Positions 23,694 to 32,088 of a stretch of 64,000 nt of DNA are shown piece by piece. The translations under genes and the position numbers were made by a program. Each line of letters begins with the position of its first letter. Position 1 is the stretch's first letter. Below the pieces are notes generated by a model that was not told the DNA's origin, did no database searches, and saw only the letters and a program-made list of their open reading frames with translations. The stretch lies in the NCBI GenBank assembly GCA_964458935.1, contig CAYWKS010000014.1, positions 8,188-72,187 of the forward strand, read 5' to 3'. This stretch comes from CAYWKS01 sp964458935 (lineage in GTDB: Bacteria > Planctomycetota > Phycisphaerae > Phycisphaerales > Zrk34).

Positions 23694-26183
23694 ATGATCG
23701 TGAAGCAACTGACAGCGAGCCTGGGCCTGATCGTGATGCTGGCGGCCGCGGCGCCGGCCGGCGCGGTGCAGCCCGGCGAATGGCTGCACCAGGCCGAAGC
23801 CGATTTCCAGAACGCCGAGCTCGACCACACGGTCGTGACCAACCTCGGCCGCGTCGAGCTCAGCCGCGCCTCCGAGGTGCTCGCCGAGCTCGACGGCGAA
23901 CGCACCATCGTGAATGATCTGATCCAGACCACCGACGGCCGGACGCTGCTGGCGGTCGGCCCGGACGCGGCGGTGCTCGAGCTGACCGAGGACGGCAACA
24001 CCGCGGAGCTGGTCAGCTATGACGACGCCCAGGTGTTCGCGCTCGCCGCGGACGAGGCGGGCGTGTGGGTCGGCGTCAGCGGCGAGACGGCCCGGCTGGA
24101 GCGGCTGGAAGGCGGCCAGGTCACCCGCACGATCGCCCTGCCCGACGCCCGGTACGTCTGGGACATCGCCATCGCCGAGTCGCGGGTCTGGCTCGCGGTG
24201 GGCGGGGCCGGCCGCGTGCTCATGCTCGACACCGAGGCGGGCGACCCCGTGCCGGTCGTCGCGCTGGAAGCCGGCCAGCCCAACGTGCTGTGCCTGGGCC
24301 TCGACGGCGCGGGCCGCGTCTACGCCGGCACCGACGGCGAGGGGCTGGTCTACCGCATCACGCCCCAGGTCGACCACGAGGACAACCCGTTCGCCGCGTA
24401 CGTGGTCTACGACGCCGGCGAGCCGGAGATCGGCGCGATGGTCGTCCGTGAGGACGGGTCGCTGTACGTGGGCACGGCGAACGCGGACCAGGCCCGCCCG
24501 GGCCGCCTCGCCGAAGCCGCCGAAGAGGAAACCGGCTCACCCGCCCCCGCGGGCGCGAAGATCGAGGGTGAAGGCGACGGCGACGGCGACGGTGATGGTG
24601 ATGGTGATGGTGATGGTGATGAAGACCAGCCCGAGCCGCCCCGGCCCGAGCCCGAGCCCGACCCCCTGCCCGGCGGTGAGGGCGATGACAGCGGCGCGGG
24701 CGAGGGCGGCGGCGCGGGCGAGCCGACCGCGGATGGCGGCGGCGAGGCCAAGGCCGACGCCGGGCCGGCCCGGCCGACCGAGCAGCAGTACGACAAGGTG
24801 CGGGCGGAGATCCGCCAGCGACTGGCGAAGCTGCGCGAGGGCAAGCGTGTGCCGATGCAGGTCAAGGCCGGCGTCAGCGGCGGCGGCAGCCTCGGCGCCC
24901 GCCGGCCCAGCGGGTCGGGCAAGAGCGGGTCCAAGCGACAGAAAAAGGAAGGCAACGCCGTCTACTTCATCGACACCGACGGGTTCGTCCGCGAGCTGTT
25001 CCGCGAGTCGGTCATGATCCTTCGCCTGCTCCAGCAGGACGGCCAGCTCATCATCGCCACGGGCAACGAAGGCCAGATCTACCGCGTCGACACCACCGGC
25101 GAGAACACGACGGTCATCGCCGATCTCGACAGCCAGCAGGTCCCCGCCATGGCGCAGGTTGATGGGCGGGTCCTGATCGGCACGGCCAACCCGGGGGTGG
25201 TCGCGGCGCTGACGGCCGGCTACGCCGACGAGGGCACGTTCACCTCCGACCCGCTGGACGCCGGCCAGATCAGCCTGTGGGGCGAGATCACCGTGCTCGC
25301 GGCGATCGGCGAGGATACGGCCGTCGCCGTGCAGACCCGCAGCGGCAACGTCGGCGACCCCGAGTCGGGCTACTGGACCGCGTGGACCGACCCGGCGGGG
25401 ATCGAGCCCGACCACGAGGGCGACCCGGTCCAGGTCGAGGTCGCCAGCCCGCCGGCGCGGTTCATCCAGTACCGCCTGAAGCTGACCAGCGACGGCGCCT
25501 CGACGCCGGCCGTCGCACGCGTCGCGCTGAAGTACCTCATGCCGAACATGCGGCCGAACATCACCGCCCTGACCGCGACCTACCCCGACCCGTCGGAGGA
25601 CGACGGCACCCCCCAGCCACGCGCCGACGTCAAGGTCCAGTGGGAAGCGTCCGACGACAACGGCGACGCGCTGACCGCGAAGCTGGAGGTCCGACGCCTC
25701 GGCGACGACCAGCCGTTCGTGCTGCTCGCCGACGAGATCGACGGCAACAGCTACGAGTGGGACACCCGGTCGATGCCCGATGGCCGCTACGAGCTGCGGT
25801 TGACCGTCAGCGACGCCGCGGACAACGTGCCCGAGCAGGCCAAGACCACCCAACGGATCAGCCCGCAGGTCACCGTGGACAACACCGCCCCGACGTTTGA
25901 CGGCGTCTCGGTCACCGCGGCGGGGGCCGGTCAGCCGGTCACCGTGACGGCGACCGTCGCCGACGCGGTCTCCCCGATCCTCGAGGTCCGGTATGCGGTC
26001 GACGGGGCCGAACCGTGGCAGGCGGTTCTGCCGGAGGACATGATCTACGACTCGACAAGCGAGTCGCTGTCGTTTAAGATTCGCGATCTTGCGCCCGGTG
26101 CCCACGTGGTGAGCCTGCGGGCGACGGACGCCCTGGGCAACAATCGCTACGTCTGGCGGGCCGTGACGGTCCCCGCTGACTAG
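23694..26183 (+). CDS. Exported beta-propeller protein with an acidic repeat linker
   Basis: 829 aa. It has a signal peptide (MIVKQLTASLGLIVMLAAAAPAGA), a propeller-like first half (repeated short blades such as DGRTLLAVGPDAAVLELTEDG, GLDGAGRVYAGTDGEGLVYRI, REDGSLYVGTA), an extreme low-complexity linker with eight Gly-Asp pairs and Glu/Pro runs (about residues 290-365), more blades, and a C-terminal Ig/FN3-like domain (YEWDTRSMPDGRYELRLTVSDAADN, ending ALGNNRYVWRAVTVP). It probably sits in the periplasm or at the surface. It is co-transcribed with the S55 peptidase, which may process it; this is an inference. Confidence 0.75.
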   Translation: MIVKQLTASLGLIVMLAAAAPAGAVQPGEWLHQAEADFQNAELDHTVVTNLGRVELSRASEVLAELDGERTIVNDLIQTTDGRTLLAVGPDAAVLELTEDGNTAELVSYDDAQVFALAADEAGVWVGVSGETARLERLEGGQVTRTIALPDARYVWDIAIAESRVWLAVGGAGRVLMLDTEAGDPVPVVALEAGQPNVLCLGLDGAGRVYAGTDGEGLVYRITPQVDHEDNPFAAYVVYDAGEPEIGAMVVREDGSLYVGTANADQARPGRLAEAAEEETGSPAPAGAKIEGEGDGDGDGDGDGDGDGDEDQPEPPRPEPEPDPLPGGEGDDSGAGEGGGAGEPTADGGGEAKADAGPARPTEQQYDKVRAEIRQRLAKLREGKRVPMQVKAGVSGGGSLGARRPSGSGKSGSKRQKKEGNAVYFIDTDGFVRELFRESVMILRLLQQDGQLIIATGNEGQIYRVDTTGENTTVIADLDSQQVPAMAQVDGRVLIGTANPGVVAALTAGYADEGTFTSDPLDAGQISLWGEITVLAAIGEDTAVAVQTRSGNVGDPESGYWTAWTDPAGIEPDHEGDPVQVEVASPPARFIQYRLKLTSDGASTPAVARVALKYLMPNMRPNITALTATYPDPSEDDGTPQPRADVKVQWEASDDNGDALTAKLEVRRLGDDQPFVLLADEIDGNSYEWDTRSMPDGRYELRLTVSDAADNVPEQAKTTQRISPQVTVDNTAPTFDGVSVTAAGAGQPVTVTATVADAVSPILEVRYAVDGAEPWQAVLPEDMIYDSTSESLSFKIRDLAPGAHVVSLRATDALGNNRYVWRAVTVPAD
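24573..24620 (+). repeat. Hexanucleotide tandem repeat encoding (Gly-Asp)8
   Basis: Eight 6-bp units: three GGCGAC followed by five GGTGAT. The last five are identical 6-mers with T in both wobble positions, unlike the surrounding G/C-ending codons. This suggests recent slippage expansion inside the propeller gene's linker. Confidence 0.9.
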
Positions 26184-26246
26184 CCGATTGATCGGAGCAT
26201 CGACGGGGGCAAGATCGGGCCTGCGACGCCCGGGAGGCTATTGACG

Positions 26247-26387
26247 ATGGCGATTCACTATCCCAAGAAGATCAGCAAGATCCGGCGCAAGCGGCGTTTC
26301 GGATTCCGCGCGCGGATGAAGACCCGGCACGGGCGGAAGATGCTCAATCGGCGACGCCGGATCGGCCGCAGTCTCAACGTCAAATAA
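26247..26387 (+). CDS. rpmH: 50S ribosomal protein L34
   Basis: 46 aa, highly basic: MAIHYPKKISKIRRKRR, then the L34 core FGFRARMKTRHGRKMLNRRRR and a short tail GRSLNVK. It binds the 50S subunit near the tunnel exit. Usually it directly precedes rnpA; here rnpA is 5 kb away at 31383. A GGGAGG lies about 10 nt upstream of the ATG. Confidence 0.93.
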   Translation: MAIHYPKKISKIRRKRRFGFRARMKTRHGRKMLNRRRRIGRSLNVK

Positions 26388-26400
26388 CCCGCCCCCCGCC

Positions 26401-26416
26401 GCCGGGCTCGCCCGGC
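26401..26416 (+). terminator. GC hairpin after rpmH
   Basis: GCCGGG-CTCG-CCCGGC, 13 bp after the rpmH stop; 6-bp stem, 4-nt loop, no T-run. Confidence 0.4.
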
Positions 26417-26507
26417 TCGCCCCGCCATCGTGTCCATCGCCCGCCCGGCCGCGCCCCTCGCCCCGGCGCGGATTTTCATGCCCCAACCACCATCGGGCCG
26501 ATAACCC

Positions 26508-26765
26508 TTGAAAGCCTTAATCGATTGGGATCGCCCCGTGAGTGCTTTTCCACCGACCGCGCCCGATGAGGCTTGCCCGTTCATCGATCTCGACGATGAG
26601 CGGTGCAACGAGCATTTCACGCTCGGCCACCTCTCGCAGGCCTTCCGGGCGTGCTTTGGCAACTTCCGGTCGTGCCCGAATTACTACCGGCTCGCCCGGC
26701 GCCACCCGACGCAGCTCGTGCACCTGACCCGCCATGGCCGCACCCTTCAGCCAACCGGTTCGTGA
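26508..26765 (+). CDS. Small four-cysteine protein upstream of xerD
   Basis: 85 aa from a TTG at 26508, or 75 aa from a GTG at 26538. Four cysteines are spaced C23-x9-C33-x15-C49-x6-C56 (EACPF, ERCNE, RACF, RSCPN), a pattern suited to a zinc or iron-sulphur site. The frame overlaps the xerD start by 32 bp, which argues for translational coupling and for reality as a gene. No family is recognised. A role linked to the recombinase is possible but only inferred from context. Confidence 0.6.
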   Translation: MKALIDWDRPVSAFPPTAPDEACPFIDLDDERCNEHFTLGHLSQAFRACFGNFRSCPNYYRLARRHPTQLVHLTRHGRTLQPTGS

Positions 26766-27633
26766 GTTCCTGGCGTACCTGAGGGTGGAGTGCGGGCTGT
26801 CCGACAACACCTGCCGGGCGTACGCGGCGGACCTGGATCGCCTGGGCGGGTTCCTCGCCGAACAGGGCGTTGCGGACATCGCCGCGGTCGACATGAAGCT
26901 GCTCGTGGCGCACCAGCGGGCGCTGCGTGAGGCGGGCCTGGGCGGCAAGAGCATCGCGCGGCACCTGTGCGCGATCCGGATGTTCTTTCGCTACCTGCAC
27001 GGCAACGGTCGGCTGGCGCGGGACCCGGCGGAGCTGATCGAGCCGCCCCGCACCTGGCGGACCATGCCCCGGGTGCTTCACAGCAAGCACATCCAGGCGA
27101 TGCTCGACGCGATCGACCCGGCCGAGCCGATGGCGCTGCGCGACGCGGCGTTGATCGAGCTGCTGTACGCGACGGGGGCGCGGGCGAGCGAGATCGGGCG
27201 GATCACCGTCGCCGACCTGCACGCGGACCTGGGTGTGGTGCGGCTGTTCGGCAAGGGCAACAAGGAGCGGATCGTGCCGGTGGGCAAGCCCGCGCTCGAC
27301 GCCGCCGAGCGGTACCTCGCCGCGTTGCGCCCGAAGCTGGCCCGCGAGGATCGGCCGACCGGGGCGCTGCTGCTGACGCGGCTGGGTCGGCCGCTCGATC
27401 GGTTCCGCGTGTGGGAGCTGGTCCGCAAGCGCGCCGCCCGGGCCGGCGTGCCCCCGGTCCACCCGCACACCCTCCGCCACAGCTTCGCGACCCACCTGCT
27501 CGCCGGCGGCGCCGACCTACGGGTCGTGCAGGAACTGCTCGGGCACGCCAAGGTCACCACCACGCAGATCTACACCCACGTCGACCGCGAACGGCTGCAC
27601 CAGATCGTCAAGACCCACCACCCCCGGCCGTGA
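26734..27633 (+). CDS. xerD: Tyrosine recombinase XerC/XerD
   Basis: 299 aa. Resolves chromosome dimers at dif sites. The SAM-like N-terminal domain reads FLAYLRVECGLSDNTCRAYAADL. The catalytic set is complete: Arg in ATGARASEIGRI, Lys in GKGNKERIVP, HxxR in HPHTLRHSFATHLL, His in LLGHAKVTTTQIY, and the nucleophile Tyr of IYTH. The XerD versus XerC choice is not certain without the partner gene. No dif site was recognised nearby. It ends 9 bp from the convergent DUF5658-like gene. Confidence 0.92.
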   Translation: MAAPFSQPVREFLAYLRVECGLSDNTCRAYAADLDRLGGFLAEQGVADIAAVDMKLLVAHQRALREAGLGGKSIARHLCAIRMFFRYLHGNGRLARDPAELIEPPRTWRTMPRVLHSKHIQAMLDAIDPAEPMALRDAALIELLYATGARASEIGRITVADLHADLGVVRLFGKGNKERIVPVGKPALDAAERYLAALRPKLAREDRPTGALLLTRLGRPLDRFRVWELVRKRAARAGVPPVHPHTLRHSFATHLLAGGADLRVVQELLGHAKVTTTQIYTHVDRERLHQIVKTHHPRP

Positions 27634-27642
27634 CCGGCTCGC

Positions 27643-28056
27643 TCAACGCAGACCCGGCGTGCTCAACAGCAACAGGATCGACAGCAACACCGGGATCCAC
27701 GTCACCCCGACCGCCCATTGCATGAGGCACAGCCCCGTGCGGTACCGCCGCCGCCCCACGTACTCGCAGATGCAGATCACCAGGAACACCAGCGCGAACT
27801 TGTAAACGACCAGCCCCGGCACGTCCCACCGCGTCAGCACGTAGTTGGCGATGACGTTGATCTCCTCCCCGCCGAAGAACAGCATGACCCGCGTGAACAT
27901 CAGGTCCAGCACCGACACGAAGACGTACCACAGGCACGTCGATGGGTACAGCACGTGGCGGAAGCCCAGCCGCCGAGGCTCATCCAGCGGCGCCGCGGCG
28001 GGGCCCCATGCCGCCGTGGCGATCGCGGTCGGGTTGTCCTGAGGCAACGGCTTCAT
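27643..28056 (-). CDS. DUF5658-like small membrane protein
   Basis: 137 aa with three to four helices. The central segment STCLWYVFVSVLDLMFTRVMLFFGGEEINVIANYVLTRW matches the DUF5658 pattern of LDxxxT followed by G.E.NP(I)AN, and VVYKFALVFLVICICEYV follows. Function unknown. It converges with xerD and is preceded by an AT-rich patch (TAATAT near 28090) that may hold its promoter. Confidence 0.65.
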   Translation of the reverse strand: MKPLPQDNPTAIATAAWGPAAAPLDEPRRLGFRHVLYPSTCLWYVFVSVLDLMFTRVMLFFGGEEINVIANYVLTRWDVPGLVVYKFALVFLVICICEYVGRRRYRTGLCLMQWAVGVTWIPVLLSILLLLSTPGLR

Positions 28057-28248
28057 GCGAGAGCCCCGCCACCGACTTGATGCCCCATATTATGCCAAGT
28101 CCGCCGGCGATTTCACGCGCCAATCCGCACGAAGACGCGCAGCGCGACCTCGAGGCGGCGGGCGATACGCCGGTCGCCCGTCTCGCGTGCCGCCGCCGCG
28201 GGTCGAAGATGAATCGACCGGGCGAGCCGTCTCAGCCTCGGCCTCCGC

Positions 28249-29325
28249 TCAGGCCTGCGCCAGCCACGCGGTCAGCAGTTGGTGGTAGCTCTCGAGGTCG
28301 GTCTTGTGCGCCGTCTCGCAGACGGTGTGGATGTAGCGGACGGGGCAGGCCCAGATGACCGTGCGGACGCCGGTCCGCGAGCGCTGGATCATCGCGCCGT
28401 CCTGGCCCGCGCGGTGCATCGCCGATCGCTGGTGGGGGATGTCGTGCTTCTGGGCGACGGCTTCGACGTCCTTGAGCAGGTCGAGATCGCTGAGCGTCGA
28501 GCCGTCCATGATCTTGAGGCTGATGCCCTTGCCGAACTGGGTGATCTGCTGGTCGTCGGGGATGCCGGGGGTGTCGCAGCAGGCGGTGGTATCGCAGGCG
28601 AAGCCGATGTCCGGCTCGACGCCGAACGCCGCGGGCCCGGCCCCGCGCAGCCCCACCTCTTCCTGCACGGTGAAGACCGCGTGGATCTCGCAGCGGTGGC
28701 TCTTGAGGTTCTTCAGCGCCTCGATCACCGCCCAGCAGCCCACGCGGTTGTCCAGGCACTGGCTGGTGACGGCCTGGCCGAGGTTGTCCACGAACGGCGC
28801 GGTGAGCACGGCCATGTCACCGACCTGGACCTTCTCCTTGACGGTGTCGGCGTCGAGGCCGGTGTCGAGGTAGAAGTCGGTGATCTGGGGGACCTTGTTC
28901 TTTTCTTCGTCGGTGGCCATGTGGATCGGCTTGACCGTGGGGTTCATGACCGCGGGCAGGTCGTCGCCGCTGGAGGCGCAGATCAGCGCGTTGCGGGCGA
29001 AGAGGTTGCGGGTGTCGAACCCGCCGACGGGGTTGACGCGGCACCAGCCCTTGTCGTCGACGTGGCGGATGATGAAACCGATCTGGTCCATGTGCGCCGC
29101 GAGCATGACCTTGAGCGGCTGGGCGGCCGACGCCTTGGACGCGGTCTTCTTGGCGCCCTTGCCGGAGGAGGCCGGGCGCGGCTTGCGGACACCGATGAGG
29201 TTGCCCATCGCGTCGGTGCGGACCTCGTCGACGAGCGACTGGATGTGCGATGCGATGACGTCGCGGATGCGGTGTTCGCGGCCGGGCACGCCGGGCGTCT
29301 GCGTCAGTTCCTTGAGCAATTCCAT
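28249..29325 (-). CDS. M42 family metallo-aminopeptidase
   Basis: 358 aa. Zinc/cobalt aminopeptidase or glucanase-type M42 enzyme, cytoplasmic and usually assembled as a tetrahedral dodecamer. Motifs: LLKELTQTPGVPGREHRIR, DAMGNLIG, MLAAHMDQIGFIIRHVD (metal His/Asp), CLDNRVGCWAVIEAL, FTVQEEVGLRGA (catalytic Glu pair) and ACDTT. The final His ligand is in the YIHT segment. A Lys/Ala-rich insert (about 62-80) lies in the apical loop region. The start at 29325 follows AAAGG. Confidence 0.92.
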   Translation of the reverse strand: MELLKELTQTPGVPGREHRIRDVIASHIQSLVDEVRTDAMGNLIGVRKPRPASSGKGAKKTASKASAAQPLKVMLAAHMDQIGFIIRHVDDKGWCRVNPVGGFDTRNLFARNALICASSGDDLPAVMNPTVKPIHMATDEEKNKVPQITDFYLDTGLDADTVKEKVQVGDMAVLTAPFVDNLGQAVTSQCLDNRVGCWAVIEALKNLKSHRCEIHAVFTVQEEVGLRGAGPAAFGVEPDIGFACDTTACCDTPGIPDDQQITQFGKGISLKIMDGSTLSDLDLLKDVEAVAQKHDIPHQRSAMHRAGQDGAMIQRSRTGVRTVIWACPVRYIHTVCETAHKTDLESYHQLLTAWLAQA

Positions 29326-29441
29326 GGAGAGCCTTTCATCGTGGTGACCGGTCAACGGTAGCGATGAACCGCGGCGGTCTCAAACCCCGGCGGTGGCGCG
29401 GCCCGCGGCGTTCGGGCGGCGCACCCCGCCGACCCATACGT

Positions 29442-29447
29442 TACATT
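29442..29447 (+). promoter_or_regulatory. Possible -10 of the ClC/rnpA/yidD run
   Basis: TACATT, 10 nt before the ClC ATG at 29458; no Shine-Dalgarno between them. Confidence 0.4.
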
Positions 29448-29457
29448 AAGTGGTTCG

Positions 29458-31386
29458 ATGCCCACGCAACCGCTGGCAGCACTGGTCGGCGAGAGCGAGC
29501 GGCCGCGGCTGCGGTCGGTCGGGCGGTGGCTGGCGCTGGCGGCGCTGGTGGGGATCGTCGCGGGGCTGGGCGCGGCGGCGTTCAGCCTCATCAGCCAGGC
29601 GGTCGGGTTCATCGGGCTGGAGTATTTCGCCGGTTACGAGCAGGGCGGGCCCGCGCACGAGCACGACATCATCCAGGCGATCTTCGGCGTGGAGGGCCGC
29701 GACCTGCTGCCGTGGATGCTCGTGGTCGTGCCGACGGTCGGCGGGCTGGTCAGCGGGTGGCTGGTCTACACCTTCGCGCCCGAGGCCGAGGGCCACGGCA
29801 CCGATTCGGCGATCGACGCCTACCACAACAAGCGGGGGATGATCCGGGCGCGGGTGCCGCTGGTGAAGATACTGGCGTCGGCGGTGACGCTGGGCACGGG
29901 CGGATCGGGCGGGCGTGAGGGCCCGATCGCGCAGATCGGCGCGGGGTTCGGGTCGTTTCTCGCGACGCGGATGCGGCTGAGCGATTCGGAGCGGCGGGTG
30001 CTGCTGTCGGCGGGCATCGGCGCCGGCATCGGCGCGATCTTCCACGCGCCCCTGGCCGGGGCGATCTTCGCCATCGAGGTCCTCTACCGCGACCCCGACT
30101 TCGAGGCCGAGGCGCTGATCCCCGCGTTCATCGCCACCACCGTGGCGTACTGCGTGTTCGGGCTGACGATGGGGCTGGGGTTCGGGTTCGACACGTTTCG
30201 CCCGCTGTTCGCGGTGACCCCGGGGCTGCGGTTCGACAACCCGGCGCTGCTGTTGCCGCTGGCGGCGCTGGCGCTGGCGATGGCCGGCACGTCGCTGGTG
30301 TACTGCCGCTCGTTCTACGGCGCGGAGAAGGCGTTCGGGCGGCTGGGCATCCCGCGGGTGCTCAAGCCCGCCGTGGGCGCGATGCTCACCGGCGCGCTCG
30401 CCGTGGCCATCTACTACGGCGCCGGCGGGATGGGCCTGTTCACCGGGCTCGCCGCCGACGCCCAGCGCGACACCCTCGACGTGCTCAGCTACGGCTACGG
30501 GTTCCTGCAGAAGGTGCTCCATCCGGACAACGGCCTGAGCATGCCGATGGCGCTGCTGCTGATCGTCGGGCTGGGCAAGATCATCACCACCTCGCTGACG
30601 ATCGGGTCCGGGGGATCGGGCGGCGTGTTCGGTCCGAGCATGGTGATCGGCGGATCGCTGGGCGCGGTCGTCGGGCTGATCTTCCACCACTGGACACCGA
30701 ACGTTGTCGGCTCGGAGGACGTGGTGGTGTTCGCGATCCTGGGGATGGCCGGCTTCTTCGCCGCCGCCGCCAACACGCCGGTCAGCACGCTGATCATGGT
30801 CAGCGAGCTGACCGGCAGCTACACGCTGCTGCTGCCGTCGATGTGGGTCTGCGCGCTGGCGTACGTGGTCAGCCGCCGCTGGACGATCTACGCCAAGCAG
30901 GTCGCCAACCGGATCGAGAGCCCCGCGCACCGCGGGGACTTCATCATCGACATCCTCGAGGGCATGACCGTCCGCGACACGCTGACCGACACGGCGCGGC
31001 AGTTCATCACGGTCCCGCTGGAGATGCCGCTGCGCGAGGTGATGCAGATGATCACCAACACGCGGCAGAGCTCGTTCCCCGTGCTCGACGACGACGGGCG
31101 TTACGTCGGGCTGTTCTCGCTGAACGACATCCGCCAGTTCCTCTACCACAGCAACCTCGGCGACCTGGCGGTGGCGCAGGACCTGGCGGACGAGGAGATC
31201 CGGCCGCTGCTGGCGACGACGGACCTGGGCGAGGCGATCGGGCGTTTCAGCCGCTCGCGGTTCGAGGAGCTGCCGGTGGCGGAGACCGACGACCCGGATC
31301 GGGCGGTGGCGATGGTTCGGCGGGTGGACATGATCGCGGCGTACAATGCGCGGTTGCTGGAGACCCGCGACGAGCAGAGCGCATGA
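29458..31386 (+). CDS. ClC-type chloride channel/transporter with C-terminal CBS pair
   Basis: 642 aa. Residues 20-440 form the ClC membrane domain: TLGTGGSGGREGPIAQIGAGFGS with the gating Glu, HAPLAGAIFAIEVLY, and GSGGSGGVFGPSMVIGG. The first selectivity motif (usually GSGIP) is GHGTD. A CBS pair follows (ITNTRQSSFPVLDDDGRYVGLFSLNDIRQFL, then a weaker second copy to the C-terminus). Exchanges or conducts chloride across the inner membrane. It overlaps rnpA by 4 bp, so rnpA is read from this transcript. Confidence 0.9.
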   Translation: MPTQPLAALVGESERPRLRSVGRWLALAALVGIVAGLGAAAFSLISQAVGFIGLEYFAGYEQGGPAHEHDIIQAIFGVEGRDLLPWMLVVVPTVGGLVSGWLVYTFAPEAEGHGTDSAIDAYHNKRGMIRARVPLVKILASAVTLGTGGSGGREGPIAQIGAGFGSFLATRMRLSDSERRVLLSAGIGAGIGAIFHAPLAGAIFAIEVLYRDPDFEAEALIPAFIATTVAYCVFGLTMGLGFGFDTFRPLFAVTPGLRFDNPALLLPLAALALAMAGTSLVYCRSFYGAEKAFGRLGIPRVLKPAVGAMLTGALAVAIYYGAGGMGLFTGLAADAQRDTLDVLSYGYGFLQKVLHPDNGLSMPMALLLIVGLGKIITTSLTIGSGGSGGVFGPSMVIGGSLGAVVGLIFHHWTPNVVGSEDVVVFAILGMAGFFAAAANTPVSTLIMVSELTGSYTLLLPSMWVCALAYVVSRRWTIYAKQVANRIESPAHRGDFIIDILEGMTVRDTLTDTARQFITVPLEMPLREVMQMITNTRQSSFPVLDDDGRYVGLFSLNDIRQFLYHSNLGDLAVAQDLADEEIRPLLATTDLGEAIGRFSRSRFEELPVAETDDPDRAVAMVRRVDMIAAYNARLLETRDEQSA

Positions 31387-31775
31387 ACGCCCCGCCGGCC
31401 CAACCGGAAGACCGCCTGAGATTCGGGCGGGCGTTGCGGCTGACCCGCCCGACGCAGTTCGAGCGGGTGCGGGCGGCGCGGGTCGCCAAGCACGCCGGGC
31501 CGCTCCGCGTCGCGGGCATGCCCAACCACCTGCCGCACAGCCGCCTGGGCATGGCGGTCTCGCGGAAGGTCGGCAACGCCGTCGTGCGCAACCGCATCCG
31601 CCGCCGCATCCGCGAGTCGTTCCGACTGCTGCAGCACGACCTGCCCGCGGGGTACGACCTGGTGGTGATCGCCCGGCCGCACGAGCCGGCGAGCCTCGAG
31701 GACTATCGTCAATGGCTGACCCGCGCCGCGGTGAAGATCGACCGGCACTACCGCAAGAAGGGCGATCGGGCATGA
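31383..31775 (+). CDS. rnpA: Ribonuclease P protein component
   Basis: 130 aa. Protein cofactor of RNase P for tRNA 5' maturation. It carries RLTRPTQFERVR, RLGMAVSRKVGNAVVRNRIRRRIRESFR (the RNR-type motif) and YDLVVIARP. The ATG overlaps the ClC stop (ATGA), and its own stop overlaps the yidD start. Unusually it is in a ClC operon rather than behind rpmH. Confidence 0.93.
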   Translation: MNAPPAQPEDRLRFGRALRLTRPTQFERVRAARVAKHAGPLRVAGMPNHLPHSRLGMAVSRKVGNAVVRNRIRRRIRESFRLLQHDLPAGYDLVVIARPHEPASLEDYRQWLTRAAVKIDRHYRKKGDRA

Positions 31776-32035
31776 GCCGCGAGCCGGCGACCAGCCGCGT
31801 GCGGCCCGGCCGCCGGCTCGCCGCGGCGGTGGGCGGGTGCGTGATCGGCCTGGTCTGGGTGTATCGCGCGACGCTGGGGCCGCTGCTCGGCGGTCATTGC
31901 CGCTTTCACCCGTCGTGCAGTCAGTACATGATCGAGGCGGTCCGAAAACACGGGCCCCGGCGCGGGCTGGGGATGGGCCTGCGCCGGATCGGCCGGTGTC
32001 ACCCGTTCAGCGAAGGCGGCGTGGACGAACCCTGA
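31772..32035 (+). CDS. yidD: Membrane protein insertion efficiency factor
   Basis: 87 aa. A single N-terminal hydrophobic stretch (AAAVGGCVIGLVWVYRATLG), then the family signature HCRFHPSCSQYMIEAVRKHGPRRGLGMGLRRIGRCHPF. It assists YidC-dependent membrane insertion. It follows rnpA with a 4-bp overlap; yidC does not follow as in many bacteria. Confidence 0.92.
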   Translation: MSREPATSRVRPGRRLAAAVGGCVIGLVWVYRATLGPLLGGHCRFHPSCSQYMIEAVRKHGPRRGLGMGLRRIGRCHPFSEGGVDEP

Positions 32036-32088
32036 CGCCGCGGTTCACCCCGCCGGCCGCGTCGAGCCGATAGGATGGTACGTCGCCC

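Noticed and set aside
26247..32035. Replication origin near rpmH/rnpA/yidD
   Set aside because: No dnaA, gyrB or DnaA-box cluster was seen, so the presence of these genes alone does not mark an origin.
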